Positions 29,344-38,277 of a stretch of 46,057 bases of DNA are shown piece by piece. Every line of letters starts with the position of its first letter. The first letter of the stretch is position 1. Source of the stretch: Planctomycetota bacterium (GTDB lineage Bacteria > Planctomycetota > Planctomycetia > Pirellulales > UBA1268); NCBI GenBank assembly GCA_003670915.1, contig QWQH01000090.1:1-46057 (forward strand), in the 5' to 3' direction. The translations under genes were made by a program, and so were the position numbers. Below the pieces are notes generated by a model, which was not told the origin of the DNA, searched no databases, and was given only the letters and a program-made list of their open reading frames with translations.

Positions 29344-29874
29344 CTATTTGCCGACAGATTTTTTGCGCTTGTCGCGTCGGGCCTGCGTGGTGTTCTCGCG
29401 ATGCTTGCTCTTGCTAGGGGCGTGCCCCGGCGTTCCTGTCGATGCAATAAATGGAAACTCGCACAGAGGAACGCTCGTTGTAGGTTCGGCGAGCAGCTCT
29501 GCCAGCGTTGACTTGCGAAACGCTCCTTCCATCGCTGCCAGCGAGTCGTCGATCCGCTTGTGCAAAGGGCAGAGTTGCGAGCCATGCGACTTGAGTCCCA
29601 GTGGGCAGACATGGATTCGGCAGAGTGGCTCGACGGCGTTTACCACTTCCAAAATCGTGAGCTGCTCGGGAGATTTCGCAAGCCGAAAGCCGCCGTGCAG
29701 TCCTCGCTGACCCACCACAACACCACCGCGGTGCAGCGACTGGAGAACCTTGGAAAGATATGGCCCCGGCACTTTGGTGCCCCTAGCAATCTTTGCGTTG
29801 GTGTGCGCAGTCATCGGATCGGCCGCCAAAAAAACGACTGCCCGCAGGGCGTATTCGACAGTTTGCGAAAGCAT
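29344..29874 (-). CDS. Rrf2-family transcriptional regulator
   Basis: MLSQTVEYALRAVVFLAADPMTAHTNAKIARGTKVPGPYLSKVLQSLHRGGVVVGQRGLHGGFRLAKSPEQLTILEVVNAVEP with CRIHVC...C cysteines; ATG at 29874. Confidence 0.92.
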   Translation of the reverse strand: MLSQTVEYALRAVVFLAADPMTAHTNAKIARGTKVPGPYLSKVLQSLHRGGVVVGQRGLHGGFRLAKSPEQLTILEVVNAVEPLCRIHVCPLGLKSHGSQLCPLHKRIDDSLAAMEGAFRKSTLAELLAEPTTSVPLCEFPFIASTGTPGHAPSKSKHRENTTQARRDKRKKSVGK

Positions 29875-29912
29875 AGGGAATGAAAAGCGGGCAGCGGAAA
29901 CAAAAGTGGACC

Positions 29913-29978
29913 TTGACGTCCACTCTAGGCCCTGTAGTATGGGCGTCAAGCGATAACTGGATAAAGAACTCCAGTTAT
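29913..29978 (+). promoter_or_regulatory. Candidate sigma-70 promoter with inverted repeats (possible Rrf2 operator)
   Basis: TTGACG (29913-29918) - 16 nt - TAGTAT (29935-29940); near-perfect IR cttgacgtcc/gggcgtcaag spanning it, and perfect 9-bp IR ataactgga-N8-tccagttat just downstream (29953-29978). Confidence 0.55.
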
Positions 29979-30038
29979 TGCCTGCGGCCTAGCGTTGCCG
30001 GTTGCTGGCCGTGAAATGGCTATGTGGAGGAAGAATCG

Positions 30039-30575
30039 ATGAAGATGCAGCAATGGTTTGGTGTGTTTCTTTGTGTTTGGTTTGGGACCGTGTTGGGCGT
30101 GTGCGCCCCAGAAGGAATTGTGGAAACAGTCTCCTCGACTGACCCAGCCGTGGTGCGGGCGCGTCGCGAGGTTCGGCTTTTGGATGATATTTACAAGACA
30201 GCAATCGTTCTAATTACGAAGCACTACGTGCAAGACGAGTCAGACTTGGCGGCAGGAGAGGCCTTTAAAGTGCTTTTTCAGGGAGTCGAAAAAAACGGCT
30301 GGCATCAGGTGCGTCTCCTTGATGCAACGGGCACGCCGATCAACGAAGAAAACCTTCCTCGGGACGATTTTGAACGGCAGGCAATCCAAGCGATCCGGGC
30401 CAACAAGGTGGGCTACGATCAGGTCGAAATCCGCGACGGCAAGCGATACCTGAGGGCGGCAACGCCAATTCCAATGGTAATGGAGAAGTGCACGATGTGC
30501 CACGAACAGTATCAGGCCATAACTCATGCGGTCGGTGCGTTGAGCTATACGCTGCCACTGGAACCTCACCAGTAA
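30039..30575 (+). CDS. Exported Tll0287-like (DUF3365-type) haem-binding protein
   Basis: N-terminal signal-like MKMQQWFGVFLCVWFGTVLGVCAP; KNGWHQVRLLDATGTPINEENLPRDDFERQAI...RYLRAATPIPMVMEKCTMCHEQY (CxxCH c-type haem motif). Confidence 0.75.
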   Translation: MKMQQWFGVFLCVWFGTVLGVCAPEGIVETVSSTDPAVVRARREVRLLDDIYKTAIVLITKHYVQDESDLAAGEAFKVLFQGVEKNGWHQVRLLDATGTPINEENLPRDDFERQAIQAIRANKVGYDQVEIRDGKRYLRAATPIPMVMEKCTMCHEQYQAITHAVGALSYTLPLEPHQ

Positions 30576-30732
30576 ACCGTTTGGGATCGCGTTGACCCCT
30601 GTGAGAGCAGACCTGAACGAGCTTTTTTAGGATCGCTCTTACAGAAACGAGCAGTTCAACTCATTCGCCGTGGTGCCCCCGCGAGCCTTTCGCGGGATAG
30701 AATGCTATCGGTAGAGCGGGGGTTTTCGGCGA

Positions 30733-33123
30733 TTGCAGGGTGCGCAGTTGCGAAACGGCGGGTCAGCGGTTCACAATGCGGTACGGCTTCGCCTCGGAAG
30801 GGCTGCAGCACCTGAGACGACACCTGAGACGATTCGTTTGATACGTTCCTCGCCACCGCAGCGCATCGCCTTTCTTGGCGATTACTTGCCTCGCCTGTGT
30901 GGGATCGCGACGTTCACGCACGATCTGTGCGAGGCCGTTGCCTTAGCTGCGCCTGCTGCGGATTGTTTTGTTGGCGCTGTGAACGATTGTGAGAAAGGAT
31001 ACGACTATTCTTCTCGCGTGCGATTCGAAATGCTCGAAAAGGACTTGGATTCCTATCGAAGAGCCGCAGATTTCCTGAATTTCAATAATGCCGATGTGCT
31101 CTGCGTGCAGCATGAGTTTGGCATTTACGGCGGCGCGGCCGGCAGTTATGTGTTGGCGCTGCTCAAGGAAGTGCGGATGCCGGTGGTGACAACGTTGCAC
31201 TCCATCTTGAGTGAGCCAAATACTGCCCAGCGACACGTCATGGACGAACTGGTGGCCCGCAGCGATCGGCTTGTGTCGATGGCCGAAAGAGGAGCCGAGA
31301 TTCTCCGGGAAACGTATGGGGTGCCTGCGTCAAAGGTGGATGTCATTCCGCATGGCATTCCAGACGTGGAGTTTATCGGCTCGGAGTTCTACAAATCACA
31401 GTTTGGGTTAGCCGATCGACAGGTGCTGCTCACGTTCGGGCTCATTGGACCTGGCAAGGGCATTGAACATGTGATCGAGGCACTACCCGAGATCGTTCGA
31501 CGGCACCCCAACGTGGTGTATCTCGTGCTCGGCGCCACGCACCCGCACCTCATTGCGCATGAGGGAGAGCGGTATCGTCTGAGTCTCGAAAGGCTCACTG
31601 AGGATCGCGGAGTGAAGGATCATGTGATTTTTTACAACCGCTTTGTGTCACTGGATGACCTGAAGGAATTCATCGGCACAACAGATATTTACCTGACCCC
31701 CTATCTCAACGAGGCACAGGTAACCTCTGGCACGCTGGCGTATGTTTTCGGGGCTGGCAAGGCGGTGGTTTCCACCCCGTACTGGCATGCGCAGGAGTTG
31801 TTGGCCGACGGCCGCGGAGTGCTCGTTCCGTTTCGTAGCCCAAGTGCCATCGCGGCAGCCGTGTGCGACCTCTTGGACGATCCCGCAAGGCTTGAAAAAA
31901 TCCGTCGCGAGTCCTACCAAATCGGTCGGCAGATGATTTGGTCTGCTGTTGGAAAGCGGTACCTAGACTCGTTTAGCCATGCCTGCGCTGATCGGAAAGC
32001 CACGCCTCGGGCGGCTTTTGCCGGTTGGACTTTGGGGAATCGGCCCTACGATCTGCCACCTCTGCGACTGGATCATGTTCTGCGCATGAGCGATGGCACA
32101 GGCATCTTTCAACACGCCATCTTTAACGTCCCAGACTTTCGCGAAGGCTATTGCACAGACGACAACGCCCGTGCCTTGATTCTCTGCTGCCTACTCGACG
32201 AGCTTGGCGGCCAGCCGCTGGCCGAGACCTTGGGTGGGCCTGCGACGACCTACCTGGCTTTTTTAGCGTCTGCATTTGATAGTTCCAGCGGGCGTTTCCG
32301 AAATTTCATGAGCCATGGTCGGCAGTGGCTGGAGGATGCTGGCAGCGAAGACAGCCATGCCAGGGCGATATGGGCCACCGGAATTGGCGCAGCACGCGCC
32401 AGAAACAGCGGCCACCGCAGGCTCTCCTCGCAACTCTTTGATCGAGGCTTAGCGGAGGTTGCCAATTTTTCCTCGCCGCGAGCCTGGAGCGCGACGCTGC
32501 TGGGCATCCACGAGTATCTGCGGCATGCCCCCGGCAATCCGGCTGCCCTTGCCATGCGAGAGGTGTTGGTCAGCAAGCTCGTTGGATTGTGGAAGGAGTG
32601 CGCCACTGAAAACTGGCCGTGGTTCGAATCCAGCGTGACATACGACAACGCCAGGCTCTGTCAAGCATTGATTGTCAGCGGGATGTGGATGCCGCACAGC
32701 GAATCGCTTCAGATTGGACTCAAGTCCTTGCGGTGGTTAGTGTCGATTCAAAAAACACAGTCGGGCTGCTTTCGTCCCATCGGCAGCAACGGTTTTTACC
32801 AACGGGATGGGGCGCGGGCAGACTTCGATCAGCAACCGCTCGAGGCACAGGCGATGGTATCTGCTTGCCACGAAGCCTTTCTTGCCACACACAACACGGA
32901 GTGGTCACGCGAGGCCAAACGGGCCTTCGAGTGGTTTCTGGGTCGCAACGACCTCGGGTTGCCGCTCTACGACTTTAGCACAGGCGGCTGCAGCGATGGT
33001 CTGCACAGCGACCGTGTCAACGAAAATCAAGGGGCCGAATCGACCTTGGCATTCCACCTCGCCCTTGCCGAAATGAACTGTGTCGAACATCTCACAACAC
33101 CCCCCCCACTCACAAACCCATGA
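30733..33123 (+). CDS. GT4-type glycosyltransferase with a long C-terminal alpha-helical (alpha/alpha toroid-like) domain
   Basis: RIAFLGDYLPRLCGIATFTHDLCEAV...VQHEFGIYGG...VIPHGIPDV...LLTFGLIGPGKGIEHVIEALPEIV...PYLNEAQVTSGTLAYVFGAGKAVVSTPYWHAQELL; C-terminus GYCTDDNARALILCCLLDEL...; 796 aa; start may be internal. Confidence 0.88.
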   Translation: MQGAQLRNGGSAVHNAVRLRLGRAAAPETTPETIRLIRSSPPQRIAFLGDYLPRLCGIATFTHDLCEAVALAAPAADCFVGAVNDCEKGYDYSSRVRFEMLEKDLDSYRRAADFLNFNNADVLCVQHEFGIYGGAAGSYVLALLKEVRMPVVTTLHSILSEPNTAQRHVMDELVARSDRLVSMAERGAEILRETYGVPASKVDVIPHGIPDVEFIGSEFYKSQFGLADRQVLLTFGLIGPGKGIEHVIEALPEIVRRHPNVVYLVLGATHPHLIAHEGERYRLSLERLTEDRGVKDHVIFYNRFVSLDDLKEFIGTTDIYLTPYLNEAQVTSGTLAYVFGAGKAVVSTPYWHAQELLADGRGVLVPFRSPSAIAAAVCDLLDDPARLEKIRRESYQIGRQMIWSAVGKRYLDSFSHACADRKATPRAAFAGWTLGNRPYDLPPLRLDHVLRMSDGTGIFQHAIFNVPDFREGYCTDDNARALILCCLLDELGGQPLAETLGGPATTYLAFLASAFDSSSGRFRNFMSHGRQWLEDAGSEDSHARAIWATGIGAARARNSGHRRLSSQLFDRGLAEVANFSSPRAWSATLLGIHEYLRHAPGNPAALAMREVLVSKLVGLWKECATENWPWFESSVTYDNARLCQALIVSGMWMPHSESLQIGLKSLRWLVSIQKTQSGCFRPIGSNGFYQRDGARADFDQQPLEAQAMVSACHEAFLATHNTEWSREAKRAFEWFLGRNDLGLPLYDFSTGGCSDGLHSDRVNENQGAESTLAFHLALAEMNCVEHLTTPPPLTNP

Positions 33124-34577
33124 GCCCTATTCGCCTTCGCCGACATGAGGTGACGCTGCTGCCAGAAAGTGCGCGTGTCATTATTCGTCCGTTTATCCCG
33201 TCGGATATCCATCGCATGACCACGATCATTGGCCGTGCGTTGGCCCTGACGGAAGATGAAGTAGCCCGTGAGTTGAGTGCGGTACGCCAGGAGTTTGATG
33301 CCCGGCACTTCGACGTCGAATCGCTTCTGACTGCGCATTATCAGAAGGTACGGCAGCATGTCTTTACGCAGCGGCCGCTCTCGCACGAACGGCAGTTGCT
33401 CATCGGCGCTTTGTTTTCGGGTGAATATGCGCTCGAGTCTGCGGCGCTCTTTAATCCATCAATTGTGCCTCACCCAGACCAAAGCGGCGTGTCCACGGGT
33501 GGTTTGCGATTCATCATGAGCCTCCGCGCGACTGGGGAAGGGCATATCAGCTCGATTGAATTTCGTTCGGGATGTATTGCGGCGGATGGCGGCATTGTCC
33601 TAGATCCGATTTCCCGATTTGTGACCGTGCCAGAGATTGTTCCCAATCCACGCTACAGAAAAAAGCGATTTATCATCAAGCTGCATGAAATGGGTTTTGG
33701 CGATACCCATGCCGCAGCCGTGATGACACCGCTGGCAGAAAACTTTACTCGCAGTGAGCTCAATCAAAGCGTGAGTTCTGTCAGGCGACAAACCCAGCCA
33801 ACCACGGGGGATCTCGTTCGCACGTTGGAATGTATTCAGTGGCTGGCAGACTCGAATTACGAGTTGCGATTTTCTGACAAGCTCACCATGAGCGAACGGA
33901 TTATTTTTCCGGTCTCGCCCAACGAGGCCAACGGCATTGAAGATGCCCGGTTTGTTCGCTTTACCGACGACGATGGATCGGTGATGTATTACGCGACATA
34001 CACCGCCTACAACGGCCGCGCGATTCTACCGCAGTTTATTGAAACGGAGGACTTCCTGCACTTCCGTATCCTCACGCTCAATGGCAGTGCGGTGCAAAAC
34101 AAAGGCATGGCTCTTTTCCCTCGTCGTATTGGCGGTCGCTATGCGATGCTCTCGCGGCAGGACGATGAGAATCTGCTTTTGATGTTCTCTGACAGCCCGC
34201 ACCACTGGAGTGATCCTCAGGTGATTCTCCGGCCCGCTGAGATGTGGGAGTGTGTGAAGATCGGTAACTGCGGGTCACCGATTGAAACGGAAGCCGGTTG
34301 GCTCGTGATTACCCACGGAGTTGGGCCGATGCGTAAATATTGTATTGGGGCTGCGTTGCTTGATTTGGACGATCCCACGCGGGTGATTGGCCGTCTGCGC
34401 GAGCCGCTGCTGGCGCCCGAAGGCGTTGAACGAGAGGGCTATGTGCCCAACGTCGTGTATAGCTGTGGATCGATGCTCCACGGTCGGGAGTTGATTTTGC
34501 CGTATGCGGTCAGTGATCGAGCCTCTGCCATAACGAGTCTGTCACTCGACGATCTGTTGGTAGCCCTCCGGAAGTAG
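33120..34577 (+). CDS. Glycoside hydrolase family 130-type (mannoside phosphorylase-like) protein
   Basis: ALFNPSIVPHPD...FIMSLRATGEGHISSIEFRSG...NEANGIEDARFVRFTDDDGSVMYYATYTAYNG...NKGMALFPRRIGGRYAMLSRQDDENLLLMFSDSPHHW...GNCGSPIETEAGWLVITHGVGPMRKYCIGAALLDLDDP; ATGA overlap with the preceding CDS. Confidence 0.88.
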   Translation: MSPIRLRRHEVTLLPESARVIIRPFIPSDIHRMTTIIGRALALTEDEVARELSAVRQEFDARHFDVESLLTAHYQKVRQHVFTQRPLSHERQLLIGALFSGEYALESAALFNPSIVPHPDQSGVSTGGLRFIMSLRATGEGHISSIEFRSGCIAADGGIVLDPISRFVTVPEIVPNPRYRKKRFIIKLHEMGFGDTHAAAVMTPLAENFTRSELNQSVSSVRRQTQPTTGDLVRTLECIQWLADSNYELRFSDKLTMSERIIFPVSPNEANGIEDARFVRFTDDDGSVMYYATYTAYNGRAILPQFIETEDFLHFRILTLNGSAVQNKGMALFPRRIGGRYAMLSRQDDENLLLMFSDSPHHWSDPQVILRPAEMWECVKIGNCGSPIETEAGWLVITHGVGPMRKYCIGAALLDLDDPTRVIGRLREPLLAPEGVEREGYVPNVVYSCGSMLHGRELILPYAVSDRASAITSLSLDDLLVALRK

Positions 34578-34855
34578 GCCGACCAACCACCACGCGATCC
34601 ACGGCCAGTGATGGGAAACTGGGACGGATTGCCCAAGCCGCGGCCTGCGTGCGTTGGCCGACCCCCTTGCCGGCCTTTTCTAGTGTGACTGTTTCGCCGC
34701 TCAAGCCATCCGAGATGCGATCTAGCGGAGAATCGATTGGTCGATGCAAAATAAAGCAATCTGACCGAAGTGAGCAAAAAACAGTCGCCTATCGGGTTGT
34801 GAGCCGGTGATACTAGGCGGGCCACCGCGGGGCAGTTGTGCAGAAAGAATAAGGA

Positions 34856-35707
34856 TTGGCTGTGAATGATGTTCGAGGGACGTTGGAGCCGTTCGTTCTT
34901 TTTGAATCGTCTGGTGTAATCGCAGTCTTTAAGCCCGCGGGCCTTCCTACGCAGTCACCGGCCGGAATCGATTCAGCAGAGGCTTGGCTACGGCGGCGGC
35001 ATCATTGTCGGTCTGACGCCGGTCATGCTATGGGCTCTGCCGGTGGCTACGTTGGCATTCCGCATCGGCTGGATCGGGCTGTGTCGGGAGTGTTACTCAT
35101 GGCCACAACGCCCCGCGCCGCGAGGAAACTTTCGCGTCAGTTCGAGCGACGGCAGATTATCAAGACATACGTCGCGATCGTGGCGTGCACAGGATCGGAT
35201 AAAGGGTCGGCCGAATCGCTTGAGCGTGGCTGCGAGCAGGGCGTGGAGTGGCGAGATCTGATCGAAAAGGTGCCCGATCAGGCCCGTGCTCGCATTGTGC
35301 AGGAGAGTGGTTCAGCGGCTCGCGAGGCGGTAACGCATGCGACACTGCTAGCCAAGCTATTTGGCAATGATTTTTTTGGTCGGCGGCAAGGGCCGCTTTG
35401 CGATCATTGGCTGGTTGAACTCTCGCCGCTGACGGGCCGGATGCACCAACTTCGAGTGCAGGCGGCCTGGCGTGGAATGCCGGTGGCGGGAGATTTCCTC
35501 TACGGTAACGGAGATCACTGTAGAACTGCCGACGAGCAACGACAGCAGCCAATTGCCCTGCATGCATTGAGTATCCAGTTTGCGGATCCCGACACCGGTG
35601 CCATGAAGACGGTGGCATCTCCACTGCCCGATTTCTGGCCAGAGGAAGTGAGCGGGATGGGGCTACGGGTGGGGCTTACGGAGTTGCGAGCCATCCGGCG
35701 TGGATAA
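34856..35707 (+). CDS. RluA-family pseudouridine synthase-like protein
   Basis: IAVFKPAGLPTQSP...GIPHRLDRAVSGVLLMATTPRAARKLSRQFERRQIIKTYVAIV...LVELSPLTGRMHQLRVQAAWRGMPVAGDFLYG. Confidence 0.9.
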   Translation: MAVNDVRGTLEPFVLFESSGVIAVFKPAGLPTQSPAGIDSAEAWLRRRHHCRSDAGHAMGSAGGYVGIPHRLDRAVSGVLLMATTPRAARKLSRQFERRQIIKTYVAIVACTGSDKGSAESLERGCEQGVEWRDLIEKVPDQARARIVQESGSAAREAVTHATLLAKLFGNDFFGRRQGPLCDHWLVELSPLTGRMHQLRVQAAWRGMPVAGDFLYGNGDHCRTADEQRQQPIALHALSIQFADPDTGAMKTVASPLPDFWPEEVSGMGLRVGLTELRAIRRG

Positions 35708-38030
35708 GCCACTGTTCTATCCACGGCTGGGTCCATGGATTCCACGTCGGATAGGCCACGGATACAACCGAAAGCCCGAGGAGTACCATCGCCACCCCTC
35801 GGCCGACCCGGCTGACAGACAGACCGTCGGCGGCCTTCACGGCCGCAGTTGCCCAGAGTGGAGCCAGCCAAAAGACCCAGCGAAATCCGCTCGTCATTCC
35901 ACCGTAGTTTCTGTCCAGTTGCTGCCTCGAAAGATAAAAGAGAATCACAACGGCCGACACTCCCCCAATGGCCATTGCGATCTCACGTTCCCCAGTTCTT
36001 GCGTGCCGGCGGCGCACGGAACCGAGCCGCCAAAGGCCTGGAATCACCAGTAGCCAGGCTGGGGTGAGCGAGACGATTCCATGATGGCCGATCAGTGCGT
36101 GCCAGGCGTAAGTGAGCTGGGACGGCTCGCCCCGATCGATGCCCTTTGGGTTTCTCCAGTAGCTCGTCAAGACCCGGCCGTTGGAAAGCGTCAGAGAGTA
36201 GTCGTACCAGTTAGCGGAATGAGTCGAAGAAGTTTCGGTAGGAGCAATTGCAAGGTTGCTAGCAGGAGCGATCACTCCAGTGCGATGGGCATAGGGAGGA
36301 AACAGGCTGCCGTGGGCCAGCCAGTTGGTGCCCAGGGCTAATGCCGCAACGAGCATCGCGGCCGGGAAAGAGGCCAGCAGAGTTCGTCGCAGATCGCTAG
36401 CGGCCAGCAAAGCCAGAACGGCTACGCACCATGCCAAAGCAGGAAGTTCGGCCGCTGCAGCGAGCCCGGCGCAGAGTCCTGCCAATCCAAAAGCCCACCA
36501 ACTTCGCAGGCCATCGCAGCGGATTCGATAGAGCAGCCACGCACTGGCCGCGGTGCAGGCAGCGGCGGGCACGTGATTCGTGAGTACGACGGCAAACGTC
36601 GAGAGCATCGTGCCGCAGGCGATGAGCGACGCCGCCCAGATACGTCCCCAGTCGGTTGTGCCGATTGCGTCGATGAGCCGGCACGTAAAGAGGATCGTGA
36701 GAGCGAGTGGCACCAGGCCGTAGAGCACCATCAGCAGTCGTCCCATCTCAAAGGGATGGTCTAAGAGCGTCCAGCCGGTGATGCTGTGAAGAAGCCAGTA
36801 GGGGCCGGCGCAGAGCACCGACAGGAGTGGTGGCTTGCTGGAATACAGTCGCAGCCGACCGCTCGAATCATGGTGGGCCACGGCGTCAAGTGTGTCCCAT
36901 CCTGGCTCCACAACAAGGGTATCAATCGCAAATGTGCCGTGTTCAACGAGCGCGCGGATTGTCAGCCAGCGGCTGCGATCGTTCCCGGAAAGAAAAGGTC
37001 GCAGGAGTCGCTTCTCCCTCTGGATGCTCGTGCGGACCGCAGCGGCATCCTCGGTGGCATCGCTGGATGCGTTCCGTGCAATGCGGTCAGACACGAGTCG
37101 ATTTTCAAGCGCAATCTTATCGACGCTGTTCACCCCGCCTATGCGTCCGAGGAGCGAACCGATTGCCACTGTGGCGACGATTCCGTAAACGCCCCACCGC
37201 AGATGGGCTCTGGAGCGACCGGCCCGTGGGTGACGGGCAGCCTCTGGAAACACAGTCTCTGTGGCCGAGTGCTGCCCGCGGCCGCGAACATGAATCGCTA
37301 CGCGCACCAGATCAGGCAGGCTGGTGAAAAATCTCGCCATGCCATATTTCGAGTGGCCGTGCGTGCGAGGCCGATGGTGCACGGGCATCTCTGCCACGCG
37401 AAAGCCTTTTGCAGCGGCGAGCACCGGAAGAAAGCGGTGCATGTCATCAGCCAACAGGATCTCGCGAGCGACCCTGCTGGAAAATGCCTTGAGCCCGCAG
37501 TTGTGGTCGTGCAACCTCAGGCCCGTCAGCCAGCCCACCAGCACGTTAAACACCCGCGAGGGGAGTGTCTTGTGCCAAGGATCGAGTCGCGGTGTCTTCC
37601 ATCCGTTGACGAGATCAACTCCAGCACCTCTGCCCCTGCTGCTGGCAGCCGTAGCGTGCTCGTTTGTCGAAGTGTCCGGGATCTCTGGAGTGGCAAGCAT
37701 TGCCAGCATTTTTGGAATTTCAGCGGGATCGTCTTGGCCGTCGCCATCGAGCATCACAATCCATGGGGCGAGGCAGCGTTGGAACCCTACGGTCAGCGCC
37801 GCCGACTTTCCGAGGCCCTTGGGTTGCCGGATTCCCTGCACGCGAGCGTCGTCGTGGGCGGCTTGGGAGATCTCCTGCCAAGAGTCATCGGTGGAGCCGT
37901 CATCCACGACAAAGAGCTCCCAGCTGTGGCCTGCGGTGTCGAGTGTTCGACGAATCTCAGCCACAAGCGGTCCAATGTTGCCTGCCTCGTTGCGCACCGG
38001 AACGACAAGTGAGACATCCGGAACGTTCAT
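35676..38030 (-). CDS. Fusion of a GT2 (dolichol-phosphate-mannosyltransferase-like) domain with a multi-TM GT-C-like glycosyltransferase
   Basis: N-terminus VSLVVPVRNEAGNIGPLVAEIRRTLDTAGHSWELFVVDDGSTDDSW...IVMLDGDGQDDPAEIPKML...DHNCGLKAFSSRVAREI; C-terminal half has multiple hydrophobic helices; ATG at 38030. Confidence 0.85.
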   Translation of the reverse strand: MNVPDVSLVVPVRNEAGNIGPLVAEIRRTLDTAGHSWELFVVDDGSTDDSWQEISQAAHDDARVQGIRQPKGLGKSAALTVGFQRCLAPWIVMLDGDGQDDPAEIPKMLAMLATPEIPDTSTNEHATAASSRGRGAGVDLVNGWKTPRLDPWHKTLPSRVFNVLVGWLTGLRLHDHNCGLKAFSSRVAREILLADDMHRFLPVLAAAKGFRVAEMPVHHRPRTHGHSKYGMARFFTSLPDLVRVAIHVRGRGQHSATETVFPEAARHPRAGRSRAHLRWGVYGIVATVAIGSLLGRIGGVNSVDKIALENRLVSDRIARNASSDATEDAAAVRTSIQREKRLLRPFLSGNDRSRWLTIRALVEHGTFAIDTLVVEPGWDTLDAVAHHDSSGRLRLYSSKPPLLSVLCAGPYWLLHSITGWTLLDHPFEMGRLLMVLYGLVPLALTILFTCRLIDAIGTTDWGRIWAASLIACGTMLSTFAVVLTNHVPAAACTAASAWLLYRIRCDGLRSWWAFGLAGLCAGLAAAAELPALAWCVAVLALLAASDLRRTLLASFPAAMLVAALALGTNWLAHGSLFPPYAHRTGVIAPASNLAIAPTETSSTHSANWYDYSLTLSNGRVLTSYWRNPKGIDRGEPSQLTYAWHALIGHHGIVSLTPAWLLVIPGLWRLGSVRRRHARTGEREIAMAIGGVSAVVILFYLSRQQLDRNYGGMTSGFRWVFWLAPLWATAAVKAADGLSVSRVGRGVAMVLLGLSVVSVAYPTWNPWTQPWIEQWLIHAGWLATP

Positions 38031-38277
38031 GCAGCACAGGTTTTCTGGGCGGTGGGTGGAGCGTGGCAGGGAAGCGGGGCCATCCAAAAAAACCAACGCG
38101 GGCAGGGTCGTCACAGAATACTCTCACTCGAGGCGAATCGCCACCATTGACTCGTAGACGCTCAATTGCGGCTGCCGAAGTGCCACCGCCGGTGGCGCGA
38201 CAGTCGCTTTCGCGTACACTTGAGACGGATTGATCCAGCAGTGCTCCCCGTATTGCCGGCGACCGCTAGGGGATGCC

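Noticed and set aside
36786-38012. 408 aa plus-strand ORF
   Set aside because: Antisense to the well-supported GT2/GT-C fusion gene; no recognisable family; long antisense frames are expected in GC-rich coding DNA.
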